The notes: a model not told the origin generated them from the letters alone. A stretch of DNA of 64,000 bases from Acidianus sp. HS-5 (GCF_021655615.1 NZ_AP025245.1:620001-684000), one strand, 5' to 3'. Shown: positions 44,393-54,229, counted from the stretch's first letter. Made by a program: numbers and translations.

Positions 44393-45151
44393 ATGAACAG
44401 ACATGCCATTGAAAGAGAACTAATGAATATAATTGAGACGGTTAATAATTTAATTGAACGAAGCGGCTCTTTATGTATTAACTTTTCCAGTATAAAAAAG
44501 GAGATAAGCATTCATTCTCAAACTCTCACAAATTTACTGAAAAAGGGAGAACAAGTTGGCTTAATAGTTAAATGTAAAGATTTAGGACTAGGAGAAAATG
44601 GCTACACGGCATTACCAATTTATGTAGTTAGTTTAGAGTATAAAGTTGTAAACGAGATAGTCGATGTTACTGATAAATTTATAATAATGAAACATACAAT
44701 TGAAAATAAGCTTTATAATAATTCCTCATTACCTCTTAGGGGAGCTACAATCAAGATTTTTGGTGACGTGTGCGTGGATAAACCAGTTACATTTATTGGA
44801 AGGGAATATAAGCAAATACATTTGGAAGAGAGCATTGATAAATACTACATCTTCAATCTAGATAGTGATGTAGAAATTAAGTCGGGAGAAATTTACACTT
44901 ATAAATATGAGTTTTACCTAAAGTATTTTCCTCCAATGGATTATTTTATCATAGAACCTTTCAATATCACTATGTTATTTAGAGCTAAGACCTACCTTAC
45001 TAAAAGTGGGAAGAAAGTAATAAAGTCCGTAAGACTAGAATATCTACCTAATATTAGAATAATAAAGGAAAATCAAGGAAAGACCTACCACGAGGTAGAG
45101 ATTATTAAAATCCAAGCTTTTAAAAGAATAAAATTCTGGTTTAATATATAA
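44393..45151 (+). CDS. Winged-helix-like protein with beta-rich C-terminal domain
   Basis: From the ATG at 44393 there are 252 residues. The first 70 look like a helix-turn-helix region (SGSLCINFSSIKKEISIHSQ, then TLTNLLKKGEQVGLIVKC); the rest is beta-rich with KSGEIYTYKYEFYLKYFPPM and RLEYLPNIRII. It may be a ligand-sensing regulator, but no family is recognised. A TATA-like AAATATTTAAATTATTTTG lies about 30 bp before the ATG, so the mRNA is likely leaderless. A TTG at 44375 is a less likely start. Confidence 0.65.
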   Translation: MNRHAIERELMNIIETVNNLIERSGSLCINFSSIKKEISIHSQTLTNLLKKGEQVGLIVKCKDLGLGENGYTALPIYVVSLEYKVVNEIVDVTDKFIIMKHTIENKLYNNSSLPLRGATIKIFGDVCVDKPVTFIGREYKQIHLEESIDKYYIFNLDSDVEIKSGEIYTYKYEFYLKYFPPMDYFIIEPFNITMLFRAKTYLTKSGKKVIKSVRLEYLPNIRIIKENQGKTYHEVEIIKIQAFKRIKFWFNI

Positions 45152-45566
45152 ATTTTACAAAGGTATACGTATATCCTTTAAACAAATTTAAGATCAAAAA
45201 TATAATTGATTTAATAAATTTATATATAACTTAAATGCAATCTTTGAAAGATAATTAATCTAAATACATATACGAATAGATAATGCTAATATGTACAAGA
45301 GCAGAAATTAAGAAGAGATAAGGAAACAATATTATAGCAATTTTTGTCCTACTTTAACATGTCTTAAAAATTTTTAATAAATTTAGGTAGTTTCATAAAC
45401 ATATTTCAACGAATCTATGGAGTTCCTCAGTTTAAGAGAATTAAGCAACATTATCTACTTCTATAGCTTTACACTTTTCAATTAATCAAACATAAATCTA
45501 AAAACTTTATCGGTAATTCGAATCATCAAAAAATGCAGAACGACTAGTAATATTATTTTAGGTTAA
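45152..45566. other. Gene-free A/T-rich spacer
   Basis: About 415 bp without a supported frame. A few words, such as GAGTTCCTCAGTTTAAG near 45420, loosely recall the region around 23640, but too weakly to call a repeat. Confidence 0.35.
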
Positions 45567-45926
45567 TTACTCTTTTTTATTCAAAGTTCTTAAAAAGTTC
45601 TCTAACTCTTCCTCGTTAAAGAAAATTCTACCACTCCATTTACCTTCCATTATTCCTATGCCTTCATCACCCTTTATGCATTCCGTCCTCTCACTTTTTT
45701 GTATGCAGACTGCATCATTTGGGTCCTTTCCTGAAAGAATGAACGACAAGATGATCTTAAAAACCTGGAGGTTTTCTGCATTTCCGCTTATTCTAACTTT
45801 CCCTTTCCTCTTAATGTTAACTATATCAAGAGAACAGTTTTGATCAAGAATAAACCACTCGCATTCATTGAAATTGCACACAATTCTTAATAAATCGTTT
45901 CCCAATATTAGGAAAGCTTCCCTCAT
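45567..45926 (-). CDS. Hypothetical small protein
   Basis: The 119-residue soluble protein has alternating strands (IVCNFNECEWFILDQNCSLD, VNIKRKGKVRISG) and an acidic helical end (NEEELENFLRTLNKKE). A Cys-containing segment, DAVCIQKSERTECIKGDEG, is also found in the fragment at 41451, so the gene belongs to a small family. It is divergent from the PaREP1 relic at 45966. Function unknown. Confidence 0.6.
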   Translation of the reverse strand: MREAFLILGNDLLRIVCNFNECEWFILDQNCSLDIVNIKRKGKVRISGNAENLQVFKIILSFILSGKDPNDAVCIQKSERTECIKGDEGIGIMEGKWSGRIFFNEEELENFLRTLNKKE

Positions 45927-45965
45927 TTTTCACCATATTTATTATTTAGAAAGAAGAAGTATATA

Positions 45966-46337
45966 ATGATGTTAAGCTTAAGAACTTCTGCAGACATTTA
46001 CTTGGAAGAGGCTGACTAACTGTTAAAGAAAGGAGACTTAATACAAGCATCAGAGAAACTCTATAAAGCAGCAGAAGAAGCAATAAAACTCTTAGCAACT
46101 GAGAAGAATGTTAGTGTTTTATCTAAGGTTAAAAAGGAAGATAGGTGGAAATCTGAGTACCTATTTGATGCTTCCTTACAGCTCTTTGTATTTTATCCTG
46201 AAATTAAGGATATATGGAAGAGTGCGTGGATTCTTCACGTGGAGGGTTTTCACGAAACTAGGTTAGATGAAAACAAAATTAAATTTTATGCCGAGAACGT
46301 TAAAAAGTTACGTAAAATCTTAGAACCATTTCTTTAG
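45966..46337 (+). pseudogene. PaREP1 gene with an early in-frame stop
   Basis: From the ATG at 45966 the frame runs 124 codons to a TAG at 46337, with one internal TAA at about codon 18 (EEAD-stop-LLKKGD). The relatives at 31045 and 31340 have ADDLL or ANDLL here, so a Glu or Asp codon has turned into a stop. The rest is intact: IQASEKLYKAAEEAIKLLA, then DIWKSAWILHVEGFHETRLD, close to the 31045 protein. Only one change separates it from a full gene. Confidence 0.8.
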
Positions 46338-46727
46338 TAACTTCACATAGTCGGCTGACAATAATTCAAGGTATGATGAAGGGATCTTAAATATTAAACC
46401 TAACCCCATCATTGTAAGTGTATCCTTAAATACGTTCAAAGCCTTCTCCATTACCTTTTTCTCGTCGTCAGTCTTTAGGATCATATAAAGAGGGACTGCT
46501 CCTTCGTAGTAGTGTCTTTGTAGTAGAGTATAAGTTTTCTTTTTCCTTGACGCAATGTAGTAAGCTGTGGAAAACGCTGAGAGATTATAATGTTCTTCTA
46601 GAGGTAGAGAAATATCTCCATTTTCCACAAGAAACCCAGAATATGTAAAGTACTCGCTATCTTTATCTATTGAAAATAAAAGAGTATGAAGAGACGATCC
46701 TTTAATCGCAAAAAGGTAGCTTTTCAT
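46320..46727 (-). CDS. Hypothetical protein
   Basis: A 135-residue protein with strands at the start (SYLFAIKGSSLHTLLFSI) and a helical second half containing KTDDEKKVMEKALNVFKDTL. It is Tyr-, Leu- and Lys-rich and probably soluble. It is convergent with the PaREP1 relic and overlaps its end by 18 bases. Function unknown. Confidence 0.6.
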   Translation of the reverse strand: MKSYLFAIKGSSLHTLLFSIDKDSEYFTYSGFLVENGDISLPLEEHYNLSAFSTAYYIASRKKKTYTLLQRHYYEGAVPLYMILKTDDEKKVMEKALNVFKDTLTMMGLGLIFKIPSSYLELLSADYVKLLKKWF

Positions 46728-46850
46728 GTTATTTTTTTATTAATCTTCTTAAATTAATTATTTTCCAGATTGGACTGCGTCCTCATTGCTTAAGTTTAAA
46801 ACTTTAAGGTTTTATTCAATTATGATTTCTAAAAATACTTCACATTTAGT

Positions 46851-47120
46851 GTATACTTGGTTATGTCTTAAAGATCAGGATAATATAGTATATATAGAAA
46901 CACTGTCTGAACATATGATTACGTTTTACGTAGTTAAGCGTGTATGCGTCGTCCCATGTTTTACCCTTGATCTTCAAGGTTTAACTGAATATAAGTACTT
47001 ATATGCTTTGTTGTGTGCTTCAATTTTCTTAGGTATTAAGATCGTTTGCTTTTATTAAATTCAAAATTGGACGTTAGCTAAAAGTAAGTTTTACGTGAAC
47101 TTTGATAAAAATTGAACTAT
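46851..47120 (+). mobile_element. Inverted-repeat element plus transposase tail, second copy
   Basis: The part 46851-46995 has imperfect terminal repeats, GTATACTTGGTTATG at the left and TTTAACTGAATATAAG at the right, related to those of 12822-12953. Directly after it, 47000-47120 carries the transposase tail shared with 43750-43920 and 12780-13020, ending AACTTTGATAAAAATTGAA. A 90-codon frame crossing 46786-47058 is not a gene. In the 12.8-kb copy the element splits the tail, whereas here it precedes it, so it moved independently. Confidence 0.55.
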
Positions 47121-47176
47121 CCCACAAAACAGTACTTATGATAAATATTTTATACATGAAAATTTGATATGAAGTT

Positions 47177-47635
47177 ATGAAAGCTTGTCCTAGATGTGGG
47201 TATTTGAATCCTGATAACGCATTTGTTTGCCAAAAATGCGGATACTACTTAGGTAACGTTTCAGCAACTCAAAGTACTGTAAGTGCAACAAATAGTAGCA
47301 CACCCACGAACACAATAGATAATACACCCACGTTAAGTCCTACAGAGAAGCCCATGGTTAAAGTTTGCCCAGTTTGTGGTTACATTAATCCAGGAGATGC
47401 AAGCAAGTGCTTGAGATGTGGTTACGTATTTCCTCAGCCTCAAGTAGTGGTTTGCCCCAGATGTGGTTTTGAAAATCCAGTAACTGCCACTAGTTGTTTG
47501 AGGTGCGGTTATCCCTTGAAGCAGGAAACAGGGCCTATAGTACAGAACAAAAGGAAATTCCCTACAATTCCCGTAATAACATCAGTAGTTATTGCTTATG
47601 TTATGATAGTTATCTTAGTCTACGTCTTAGGCTAA
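47177..47635 (+). CDS. Triple zinc-ribbon protein with C-terminal membrane anchor
   Basis: The 152-residue protein has three CxxCG-x(n)-CxxCG ribbons: KACPRCGYLNPDNAFVCQKC (about 2-24), VCPVCGYINPGDASKCLRCG (about 60-80) and VCPRCGFENPVTATSCLRCG (about 91-112), and one helix at 130-150. The first two are joined by a Ser/Thr/Asn linker of about 30 residues. The ribbons should face the cytoplasm and act as adaptors. The Rieske gene follows 30 bp downstream. Confidence 0.85.
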   Translation: MKACPRCGYLNPDNAFVCQKCGYYLGNVSATQSTVSATNSSTPTNTIDNTPTLSPTEKPMVKVCPVCGYINPGDASKCLRCGYVFPQPQVVVCPRCGFENPVTATSCLRCGYPLKQETGPIVQNKRKFPTIPVITSVVIAYVMIVILVYVLG

Positions 47636-47665
47636 CGTTTTAAATTACAGACTCTTTTTAATTTT

Positions 47666-47980
47666 ATGATTAAGACATTCCTTTACGAAGGAAAATATCC
47701 AATAATGATTTACGAGAAGGAAGGCAAAGAATACTCTTTCCTAGCAGTCTGCCCACATAAAAATAGACCTATTTTGTCTGAAGGTTATAGAATTGAAGGA
47801 GACACTATAGAGTGTCCCTTCCACCACGCAGTCTTCAGCCTAATAACTGGAGAGCTTCTGAAGATACCTAACTCTAAAACTCCATGTCCCTCTAACTGTA
47901 AGTTAGTTAAGGTTGAATTTACACCTTCAGGAGTTAAATTTTACGGCAAGCCAATAATTCCAGAATTGCCTAGAAAATGA
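47666..47980 (+). CDS. Rieske-type [2Fe-2S] ferredoxin-like protein
   Basis: The 104-residue soluble protein has the ferredoxin-type Rieske site: CPHKNRPI (Cys and His) and CPFHHAVFSLITG (Cys and His), 16 residues apart. The disulphide Cys residues of respiratory Rieske proteins are absent, as in dioxygenase ferredoxins. It has no signal sequence, so it acts in the cytoplasm. An oxygenase partner is not visible nearby. The preceding gene is a membrane-bound zinc-ribbon protein, probably by chance or in the same transcript. Confidence 0.88.
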   Translation: MIKTFLYEGKYPIMIYEKEGKEYSFLAVCPHKNRPILSEGYRIEGDTIECPFHHAVFSLITGELLKIPNSKTPCPSNCKLVKVEFTPSGVKFYGKPIIPELPRK

Positions 47981-48083
47981 ATGTAATTTTTATTTCATAT
48001 TAGCTATTTAACTTTATACCCATTTCTTCTCGATAAGAATAATTCAACATAATGTTTAAATAATTTTATACCTAAATAGGTGT

Positions 48084-51000
48084 ATGCGTACTAAATCCAT
48101 AATAATTTTGTTCCTCTTAGTTTTTGCAACTATTCAATTCCTACCGCTATACCATTCGCAATCTCAGCCATTAACTCCACCTGGCTTTAAACAAACAGGA
48201 AGCTTATCGCAGAATAAGGAAGTAATCTTCGCAGTTTATATCCCTCTGAAATGTACCTGCAAGATATTCTATTATGCTGAGGAGACTTCAAACCCATCAT
48301 CACCGCTCTACCATCACTTCCTGACAAAGTCTCAAATACAGCAGTTCTTACCAAAAGAAGAGTACGAGAACGTCTTAAATCAACTTAAGGCGGACGGTTT
48401 TAAAATAGTCCTTACATCACTTGATTCAGTTATCGTTGCAGAAGGTACTGTAGCACAGATTCATAATTATCTAGGTTTGAATTTCGCAGTTTACACTAAC
48501 GGCACGCTCACATTCTACGAATCCTACGGAGTTTCTAAAATACCCGGAGTTACAATAGTCTCGCAGAACCTCACAGCTGACCTATTCTCTCACCCACAGT
48601 TCTTAATTAGTCAGAAAGACATGCAACAATTAGCATCAAAGGTCTCCTCTGTTAATACTACTGCACCAATCGAGGCTTATTGGCCACCTGCGCTACAAAA
48701 GGTCTATAATGCGACATCACTTTATGCAGTGGGTGACTACGGGCAAGGGTATAATATAGGAATTCTTGACTTCTACGGAGATCCTTACATCTTCCAGCAG
48801 TTAGCTTACTTTGATAAAGTTACGGGTTTACCTCCAACAAACTTCACTGTAATACCAATAGGTCCTTACGACCCCAGCACGGGAATATATTCTGGTTGGG
48901 CTGGAGAAATAAGCCTAGATGTTGAAAGTGCACATTCAATGGCTCCCAAGGCAAACATTACTCTCTATATTGCAAACGGCGCTTTACCTCTATCCGCAGT
49001 AATTGCGTGCATAGTAAGTCAAGACAAGGTTGATGATCTATCTCAAAGCTTCAGCATTCCTGAGTCGGATATATCGTCAGTCGGTGCCCAATTATTCTAT
49101 TGTATTTATATGGGAGACGTTTACTATGCCTTAGGTTCTGCAGAGGGAATAACTTTCTTAGCCAGTAGCGGAGATGGAGGAGGAGTAGGTTACAGTAACG
49201 GACCTATAGGTACTGTAGGCTATCCTTCAACTTCTCCTTTCGTAACTGCTCTAGGAGGTACTACAACTTACATACAATTTCCAGGAAATTCAACTCAAAC
49301 TGCTTGGTCTAACTACGGCTTCGTACCCAACGACGTGAACTACGGAGGTTCTACTGGAGGAGTAAGCATAGTGGAACCAAAACCTTACTACGAGTGGAGT
49401 ATACCAACCCCTACAACTTACCCTGCAGGGAAAACTTCTCCTGGAATTTCGGCAAACGCTAACGTCTACCCTGGAGTATACATAATATTCCCGTGTAATG
49501 TTACTGAAATAACTGGAGGAACTAGTGAAGCTTCTCCTCTAACTGCAGGACTATTGGCTCTAGTAATGAATTATGCCCACACTGAGTTGGGTAACTTAAA
49601 TCCTGTAGTCTTCATGTTCGGAGAAAACTCGACAATTTATCCGAAAGTGTTTAACCCGATAACTTTCGGGTATAACATACCTTGGACTGCGAGTTATGGA
49701 TATAACTTGGTTACTGGATTCGGAACACTAAACGTCGGAGAGTTTGCTTATTACTACAATATTACAACTATGAAGAAGGAACTCAGCATTGAAGTTCACG
49801 TATTTAATTCTACTGGAATGCCTCAGCCTCAATACTTCCCTGGAGAGACTATACAAATAGTTGCGAATATAACTTACAATGGAACTCCTGTCTCTTCGGG
49901 CTCATTTACTGCAATTATAAGCACAACTATGGGCAATATTTCAAAAGTACCAATGGTTTATAACCCGACCTTACACATATGGTTAGGAGTAGTTACATTA
50001 CCCTCAAACGCTAACGGTATATTGTCTGTGACAGTCACAGGGAATTCTTCTGGAATTAAAGGTTATGGCGTTGATGAAGTATTTTCTGGATATTACGTAC
50101 AATTCCTCCTACCACAAACCTTCGTTCCAGTATTGGCTTGCGTATGCGTTATAGTGGCAAACGTTACTGATTCCATGGGACAGCTGTTCACTATGCCGAC
50201 ACTTAACATAAGCATTTACAAGTATTGCATACTGAATAATTCTTACGTTTTTGTAGCTAACGTTACACTTAATGAGACTGAAACTCCTCAAGGGATAGCT
50301 TGGGTTGGTAATTATCCTACAATATCCTCAGGAGACTACTTAATTATTGCTAACAACGCATTTGGATACGTGGCATTTACTGACGGAGTTTCAATACAAG
50401 GAGAATCTCCCTTCGGTCTATTCATACTGCCTCCAGTAGTTGAAGAACCAGGTAGTGTCTACCCAGGAGAGAATATTATAATACAAGGCACGATACAGCC
50501 TCCTCTAGCATTAACTGTATATACTTCAGAAGCTTTAGGAGTACCAGAATATTGTGCTGTACTTTACGGTTCTAACGTCAGTGCAGAGTTAGTTACTCCT
50601 CAAGGTGTTGTAGTTAGTACTGCTCACATATTCCTTAACTGTGAAGAAGAGTACTTCGGAGAGCTTCACGTGCCAAGTAATGCTACTCCCGGTCTATATA
50701 CGATTTTACTACACTCAAGTTACTTCTCATATACTTTAGGGCAATACATTAACGGTAGCTTCTACGGTCAGATATACGTCCAGAAGCCATCCACTGTTAA
50801 TGTTAAAGTTCAGTCCTACTCATATGAAGGTGAAACTCTCACAGTTTACGCTAATATAACGGATTCTAACGGTAATGAAGTAAAGTACGGAATGTATTCA
50901 GCAACAGTGTATCCTCAATCCTTATGCTTCGAATATTCACAAATAAGCATAGAAGTAGAGTTACCTCTATGGTATAACTCAGAGCTAGGGTTGTGGGTAG

Positions 51001-52004
51001 GAAACGTTACATTACCTTCAACGCTCTCACCGGGCAACCTAACTTATTTAGCTGGATTAAACTACTACGGTGCACCTTTCAAGATATTAATTACCGGAGA
51101 GTCAGCCTGCGGTTACTCAACTTCAGTTTCAACAACTTTTGCGGGGACAACTTACGTAATGCCATATACTACAATTGAAGGAAAGACTATAGACGGCTTC
51201 CAGAGTTACGATGCAGCATTAATAGACGATAAAATAATAACTAACGGCACACTTACAAACGACGTGCTAATAAATGATACAATAGTGGGTCATGTTACAA
51301 TAGTTGATAGTAAATTAACTAACGTAGAGTTTGTAAACTCTATGATAAGCTTAGTGGAGTCAACTGCGGATAACTTAACCTTGCATAAGTCTAACATAAC
51401 CTTAGTAAGCTCTACAGTTGACGGAATCAATTTGATGAACTCAGTTATATCAATGCAGAATTCAAAAGTAAGCGGGATATCTCCAGCGTTGCCATTAATA
51501 ACCATAACCTCACCTACTAACGACCAGAACATTACCGGAGTGTATAAAGTTACATTTAGCGTTAGTGGTGCTGATGTAAGTGAAGTATTCCTGCTGTTAA
51601 ACGGTCAGGAGATTGCAGAATTTACAGGTAATGGCACATTCACTTACTCTCTGAACACTACCAAATATCCTGACGGAAGTTACACTCTGGAAATAAAGGC
51701 AATACAAACGGATGGTTTGTACAAAGAGTCCTCAGTAACAGTTAACTTCGAAAACCAGTTAGAGAGTTTGAATAGTAACTTGAATAGTTCGATAAACCAC
51801 TTGAAAAACTGCTTAAACAACGAAAAGAGCAATTTATCATCTTCTATAACATCAGTAAACAATAGCTTATCGAGCTCTATAAGCCATGAATACAATTGCT
51901 TGAATTCTGCAAAGAGTAGTATATCTACAGTAAGTTATGTTGCTATAATATTGGCTGTAATAGCGATAATAATAGGAATATTAGGGTTACTAAAAAGAAA
52001 ATAA
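48084..52004 (+). CDS. Secreted S53 (sedolisin/kumamolisin) protease with long C-terminal stalk and anchor
   Basis: This 1306-residue acid protease has a signal peptide (about 5-24), a pro-kumamolisin activation domain (about 45-175), and the catalytic domain (about 200-560). Catalytic residues are E275 and D279 in GEISLDVESAH, oxyanion D364 in ASSGDGGG and S481 in GGTSEASPLTAG. Several beta-sandwich domains follow, then a region of short repeats with Asp/Asn/Ser/Val (about 1030-1120), a Ser/Asn-rich coiled coil with SLNSNLNSSINHLKN and a C-terminal helix ending LLKRK. The coiled coil plus helix resembles the S-layer stalk SlaB, so the enzyme probably sits on the cell surface and degrades peptides at low pH. 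A TATA-like run lies about 25 bp before the ATG. Confidence 0.93.
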   Translation: MRTKSIIILFLLVFATIQFLPLYHSQSQPLTPPGFKQTGSLSQNKEVIFAVYIPLKCTCKIFYYAEETSNPSSPLYHHFLTKSQIQQFLPKEEYENVLNQLKADGFKIVLTSLDSVIVAEGTVAQIHNYLGLNFAVYTNGTLTFYESYGVSKIPGVTIVSQNLTADLFSHPQFLISQKDMQQLASKVSSVNTTAPIEAYWPPALQKVYNATSLYAVGDYGQGYNIGILDFYGDPYIFQQLAYFDKVTGLPPTNFTVIPIGPYDPSTGIYSGWAGEISLDVESAHSMAPKANITLYIANGALPLSAVIACIVSQDKVDDLSQSFSIPESDISSVGAQLFYCIYMGDVYYALGSAEGITFLASSGDGGGVGYSNGPIGTVGYPSTSPFVTALGGTTTYIQFPGNSTQTAWSNYGFVPNDVNYGGSTGGVSIVEPKPYYEWSIPTPTTYPAGKTSPGISANANVYPGVYIIFPCNVTEITGGTSEASPLTAGLLALVMNYAHTELGNLNPVVFMFGENSTIYPKVFNPITFGYNIPWTASYGYNLVTGFGTLNVGEFAYYYNITTMKKELSIEVHVFNSTGMPQPQYFPGETIQIVANITYNGTPVSSGSFTAIISTTMGNISKVPMVYNPTLHIWLGVVTLPSNANGILSVTVTGNSSGIKGYGVDEVFSGYYVQFLLPQTFVPVLACVCVIVANVTDSMGQLFTMPTLNISIYKYCILNNSYVFVANVTLNETETPQGIAWVGNYPTISSGDYLIIANNAFGYVAFTDGVSIQGESPFGLFILPPVVEEPGSVYPGENIIIQGTIQPPLALTVYTSEALGVPEYCAVLYGSNVSAELVTPQGVVVSTAHIFLNCEEEYFGELHVPSNATPGLYTILLHSSYFSYTLGQYINGSFYGQIYVQKPSTVNVKVQSYSYEGETLTVYANITDSNGNEVKYGMYSATVYPQSLCFEYSQISIEVELPLWYNSELGLWVGNVTLPSTLSPGNLTYLAGLNYYGAPFKILITGESACGYSTSVSTTFAGTTYVMPYTTIEGKTIDGFQSYDAALIDDKIITNGTLTNDVLINDTIVGHVTIVDSKLTNVEFVNSMISLVESTADNLTLHKSNITLVSSTVDGINLMNSVISMQNSKVSGISPALPLITITSPTNDQNITGVYKVTFSVSGADVSEVFLLLNGQEIAEFTGNGTFTYSLNTTKYPDGSYTLEIKAIQTDGLYKESSVTVNFENQLESLNSNLNSSINHLKNCLNNEKSNLSSSITSVNNSLSSSISHEYNCLNSAKSSISTVSYVAIILAVIAIIIGILGLLKRK

Positions 52005-52078
52005 TTTTTTACTTTAATTTTTTAATAATTCTTTTTCAAATTATTATATATCTTGCTCCTCAATGTTAAGGTGTTATC

Positions 52079-53338
52079 TCAATTATTACTGGCAGGTAGT
52101 ATCTTGCCTATGGTAGTTTCTTCCAACTCTTTCCTTTTAGTCTCTCTGTAAGTTATGAAAGATAGTGCAAATGCCACAACCGAGGTAATTCCGAACACGA
52201 TTAATGAGGCTGAAAATCCCAGCGAGTGAACCATTGATGGGAAGAAGTAAACTCCAAGTATTGCCCCTATCCTGCTTACAGAGGTAGCAAATCCTTGTGC
52301 GGTAGATCTAACAGAGGTAGGGAATATTTCTGTAGGATAGAATAGAGTTACTGCTCCTGCCCACTGTTCTAAAGCTACAAAACTCATGAAATATGGAACT
52401 AACACGGCACCTTTAATCATCGTTACTCCTCCTAAAACTAGTAAGGAAGCCATTCCTCCTAGACCTATAAGGAGTACTTTCCTCCTGCCCAGAGAGTCGA
52501 TTGCTGAGACTGCAATTAAATAACCTAATAATGCACCTACAGCTATAGCCATTGTAGAGTACAAAACTTCAACATTTGATGGAAAAGCGAACTCCTTAAG
52601 GACTAGAGGATAATACAAACCTATACCGTAAGACGCTACATCGAACAAGAACCATACTGATGAAACTGCTAAAACGTAAGGTAGAAGGGGATTCTTAAAC
52701 AATTCTTTTATTCCGTTAACTCCCTTATTCTCGATTTCAGTATTTAACTCCTTATTAGCCAGTAACCCTTTAGACGCAAGCCATCTGGGAGACTCGTCGA
52801 GTTTTATTCTAAGAATGATTATAGGCAGGGAAATTAGAGCTCCAAATAGGAAAGTGTATCTCCAAAATTCGTAAAGCCCCAGGAATGTGAGATTAGCTAC
52901 TGAGGCTATTAGAGTTCCCACCCAGTATAGTGAAATTGCGGCTACTAGATATTTTCCTCTACTTCTAGCCGGAGAGAATTCGCTCATTATTGTTGATGAT
53001 ACTGGGTAATCTCCTCCAATACCTATGCCCAAAAGTAGTCTAGAGATGAACAGCTGAGTAAAATCCTGCGATAACGCTGAGGTTATTCCGAAAACCATGA
53101 AGAATATTAGGTCAATCCCCATGAGCTTTTTCCTGCCTACCTTGTCTGCAAGAAATCCGAAAATTAATGCACCTACAGTCATTCCAATTAATGATGCTGA
53201 AGAAACTAAACCTTCTTCAGAGGAGTTTAACCTCATTTCCTCTGTTATGAAGTACAACGCAAAAGATATTACGGATAAATCGTAACCGTCCAAGAAAAAT
53301 CCTGCAGAGGATACGAAGAAAGATCTTAACTTCTGCAT
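52079..53338 (-). CDS. MFS transporter (metabolite/proton symporter type)
   Basis: The 419-residue protein has twelve predicted helices. Signatures: FFLDGYDLSVISFAL in helix 1, GFLADKVGRKKLMG in loop 2-3, SRLLLGIGIGGDYPVSSTIM in helix 4 and AVSAIDSLGRRKVLLIG in loop 8-9. This pattern is that of the sugar- or carboxylate-transport branch with charged D in helix 1. Substrate unknown. Two winged-helix genes lie upstream on the same strand, 30 bp and 510 bp away, and may regulate it. Confidence 0.9.
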   Translation of the reverse strand: MQKLRSFFVSSAGFFLDGYDLSVISFALYFITEEMRLNSSEEGLVSSASLIGMTVGALIFGFLADKVGRKKLMGIDLIFFMVFGITSALSQDFTQLFISRLLLGIGIGGDYPVSSTIMSEFSPARSRGKYLVAAISLYWVGTLIASVANLTFLGLYEFWRYTFLFGALISLPIIILRIKLDESPRWLASKGLLANKELNTEIENKGVNGIKELFKNPLLPYVLAVSSVWFLFDVASYGIGLYYPLVLKEFAFPSNVEVLYSTMAIAVGALLGYLIAVSAIDSLGRRKVLLIGLGGMASLLVLGGVTMIKGAVLVPYFMSFVALEQWAGAVTLFYPTEIFPTSVRSTAQGFATSVSRIGAILGVYFFPSMVHSLGFSASLIVFGITSVVAFALSFITYRETKRKELEETTIGKILPASNN

Positions 53339-53368
53339 GAATTGATCTTGTTTAAAGAATTTAAAAAT

Positions 53369-53746
53369 TTATTTTACCGTTGCGGTCTCTATGTGAGATT
53401 TATATTTTTCACAAAAGATTTTAGCAATTGCGTCAAGATCACTTATTACTTTATTATAAACAGCGCTCTTATCGGTATAATAAAGGTATTTAGGCCTTCT
53501 TTTACTCTCTCCTTCAACTTTATCCCTCATAATTAATCCTTTGGTTAATAAAATATTCACTGGCTTACTTATTGAGGTTTTAGCAATTTTCAACCTTTCT
53601 GATATATCCTCCACCGTAAGTTTTTCATCAGTATATAGGAGTAAGTGTAAAATATTCATCTCGCTATCCGTTATACCGTAAAGAAACTCTATGAGCTTAT
53701 GGAAGTCCACTTGCCTTCCATCTGGAAATTGGATTCTAAACTCCAT
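53369..53746 (-). CDS. Winged-helix transcription regulator, paralogue A
   Basis: A 125-residue protein with a short N-terminal strand (RIQFPDGRQVDFHKLIEFLY), a helix-turn-helix (LTVEDISERLKIAKTSISKP then VNILLTKGLIMRDKVEGESK as recognition helix and wing) and a helical end. It resembles MarR/TrmB-like regulators of Sulfolobales. The paralogue at 53849 shares the layout, PDGR start and R-R-P wing end. It sits directly upstream of the MFS gene, so that gene is a possible target. Confidence 0.8.
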   Translation of the reverse strand: MEFRIQFPDGRQVDFHKLIEFLYGITDSEMNILHLLLYTDEKLTVEDISERLKIAKTSISKPVNILLTKGLIMRDKVEGESKRRPKYLYYTDKSAVYNKVISDLDAIAKIFCEKYKSHIETATVK

Positions 53747-53848
53747 GTGTAGAGTTCGTTTTTAAAATTTATAAAATGTCATTATAAATAACTTTCATTA
53801 CTTTCTTTAACAGAGTTTTAAAAAACTTTAATAAACAAATCAAGAAAA

Positions 53849-54214
53849 TTAAGTATTTTTCCAAATATTAGAAACTTCTTTAAGAGTATCCTTAACGACT
53901 CTCTGCAGATCATCCAATAACTTATGATAAATATCTGGAGTTACAAAGTAAACGAGCCTAGGTCTACTTCTGGACCCGTTTTTTTCCTTGTCTCTCAATA
54001 CTAGGCCTTTAGATACCAACATATTCACGGGCTTAGTTACAGTATTTCTAGAAATGTTCAATGAAGAAGCTATATCCTCAGCCGTAAGTTTACCTCCAGT
54101 ATTAACTAATAACTTAAGAATCTCAAGTTCAGAATCGCTTAATCCGTAAACGAATTTGAAAATAGCAATAACCTCGACTTCCCTACCATCTGGAAATTTA
54201 ACTTTTCTTTCCAT
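53849..54214 (-). CDS. Winged-helix transcription regulator, paralogue B
   Basis: From the ATG at 54214 the protein has 121 residues (an ATG at 54229 would add five). Layout: KVKFPDGREVEVIAIFKFVY, a helix-turn-helix with LTAEDIASSLNISRNTVTKP and VNMLVSKGLVLRDKEKNGSR, then a wing RPRLVYFVTP and a helix. It is divergent from the bd-type oxidase operon; the palindrome at 54442-54459 between them is a candidate operator. It may regulate the oxidase genes, by position only. Confidence 0.8.
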   Translation of the reverse strand: MERKVKFPDGREVEVIAIFKFVYGLSDSELEILKLLVNTGGKLTAEDIASSLNISRNTVTKPVNMLVSKGLVLRDKEKNGSRSRPRLVYFVTPDIYHKLLDDLQRVVKDTLKEVSNIWKNT

Positions 54215-54229
54215 ATTCGTCATTATCAT

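Noticed and set aside
46786..47058. 90-codon plus-strand frame
   Set aside because: It runs across an inverted-repeat element and a transposase tail; the protein text matches neither consistently.
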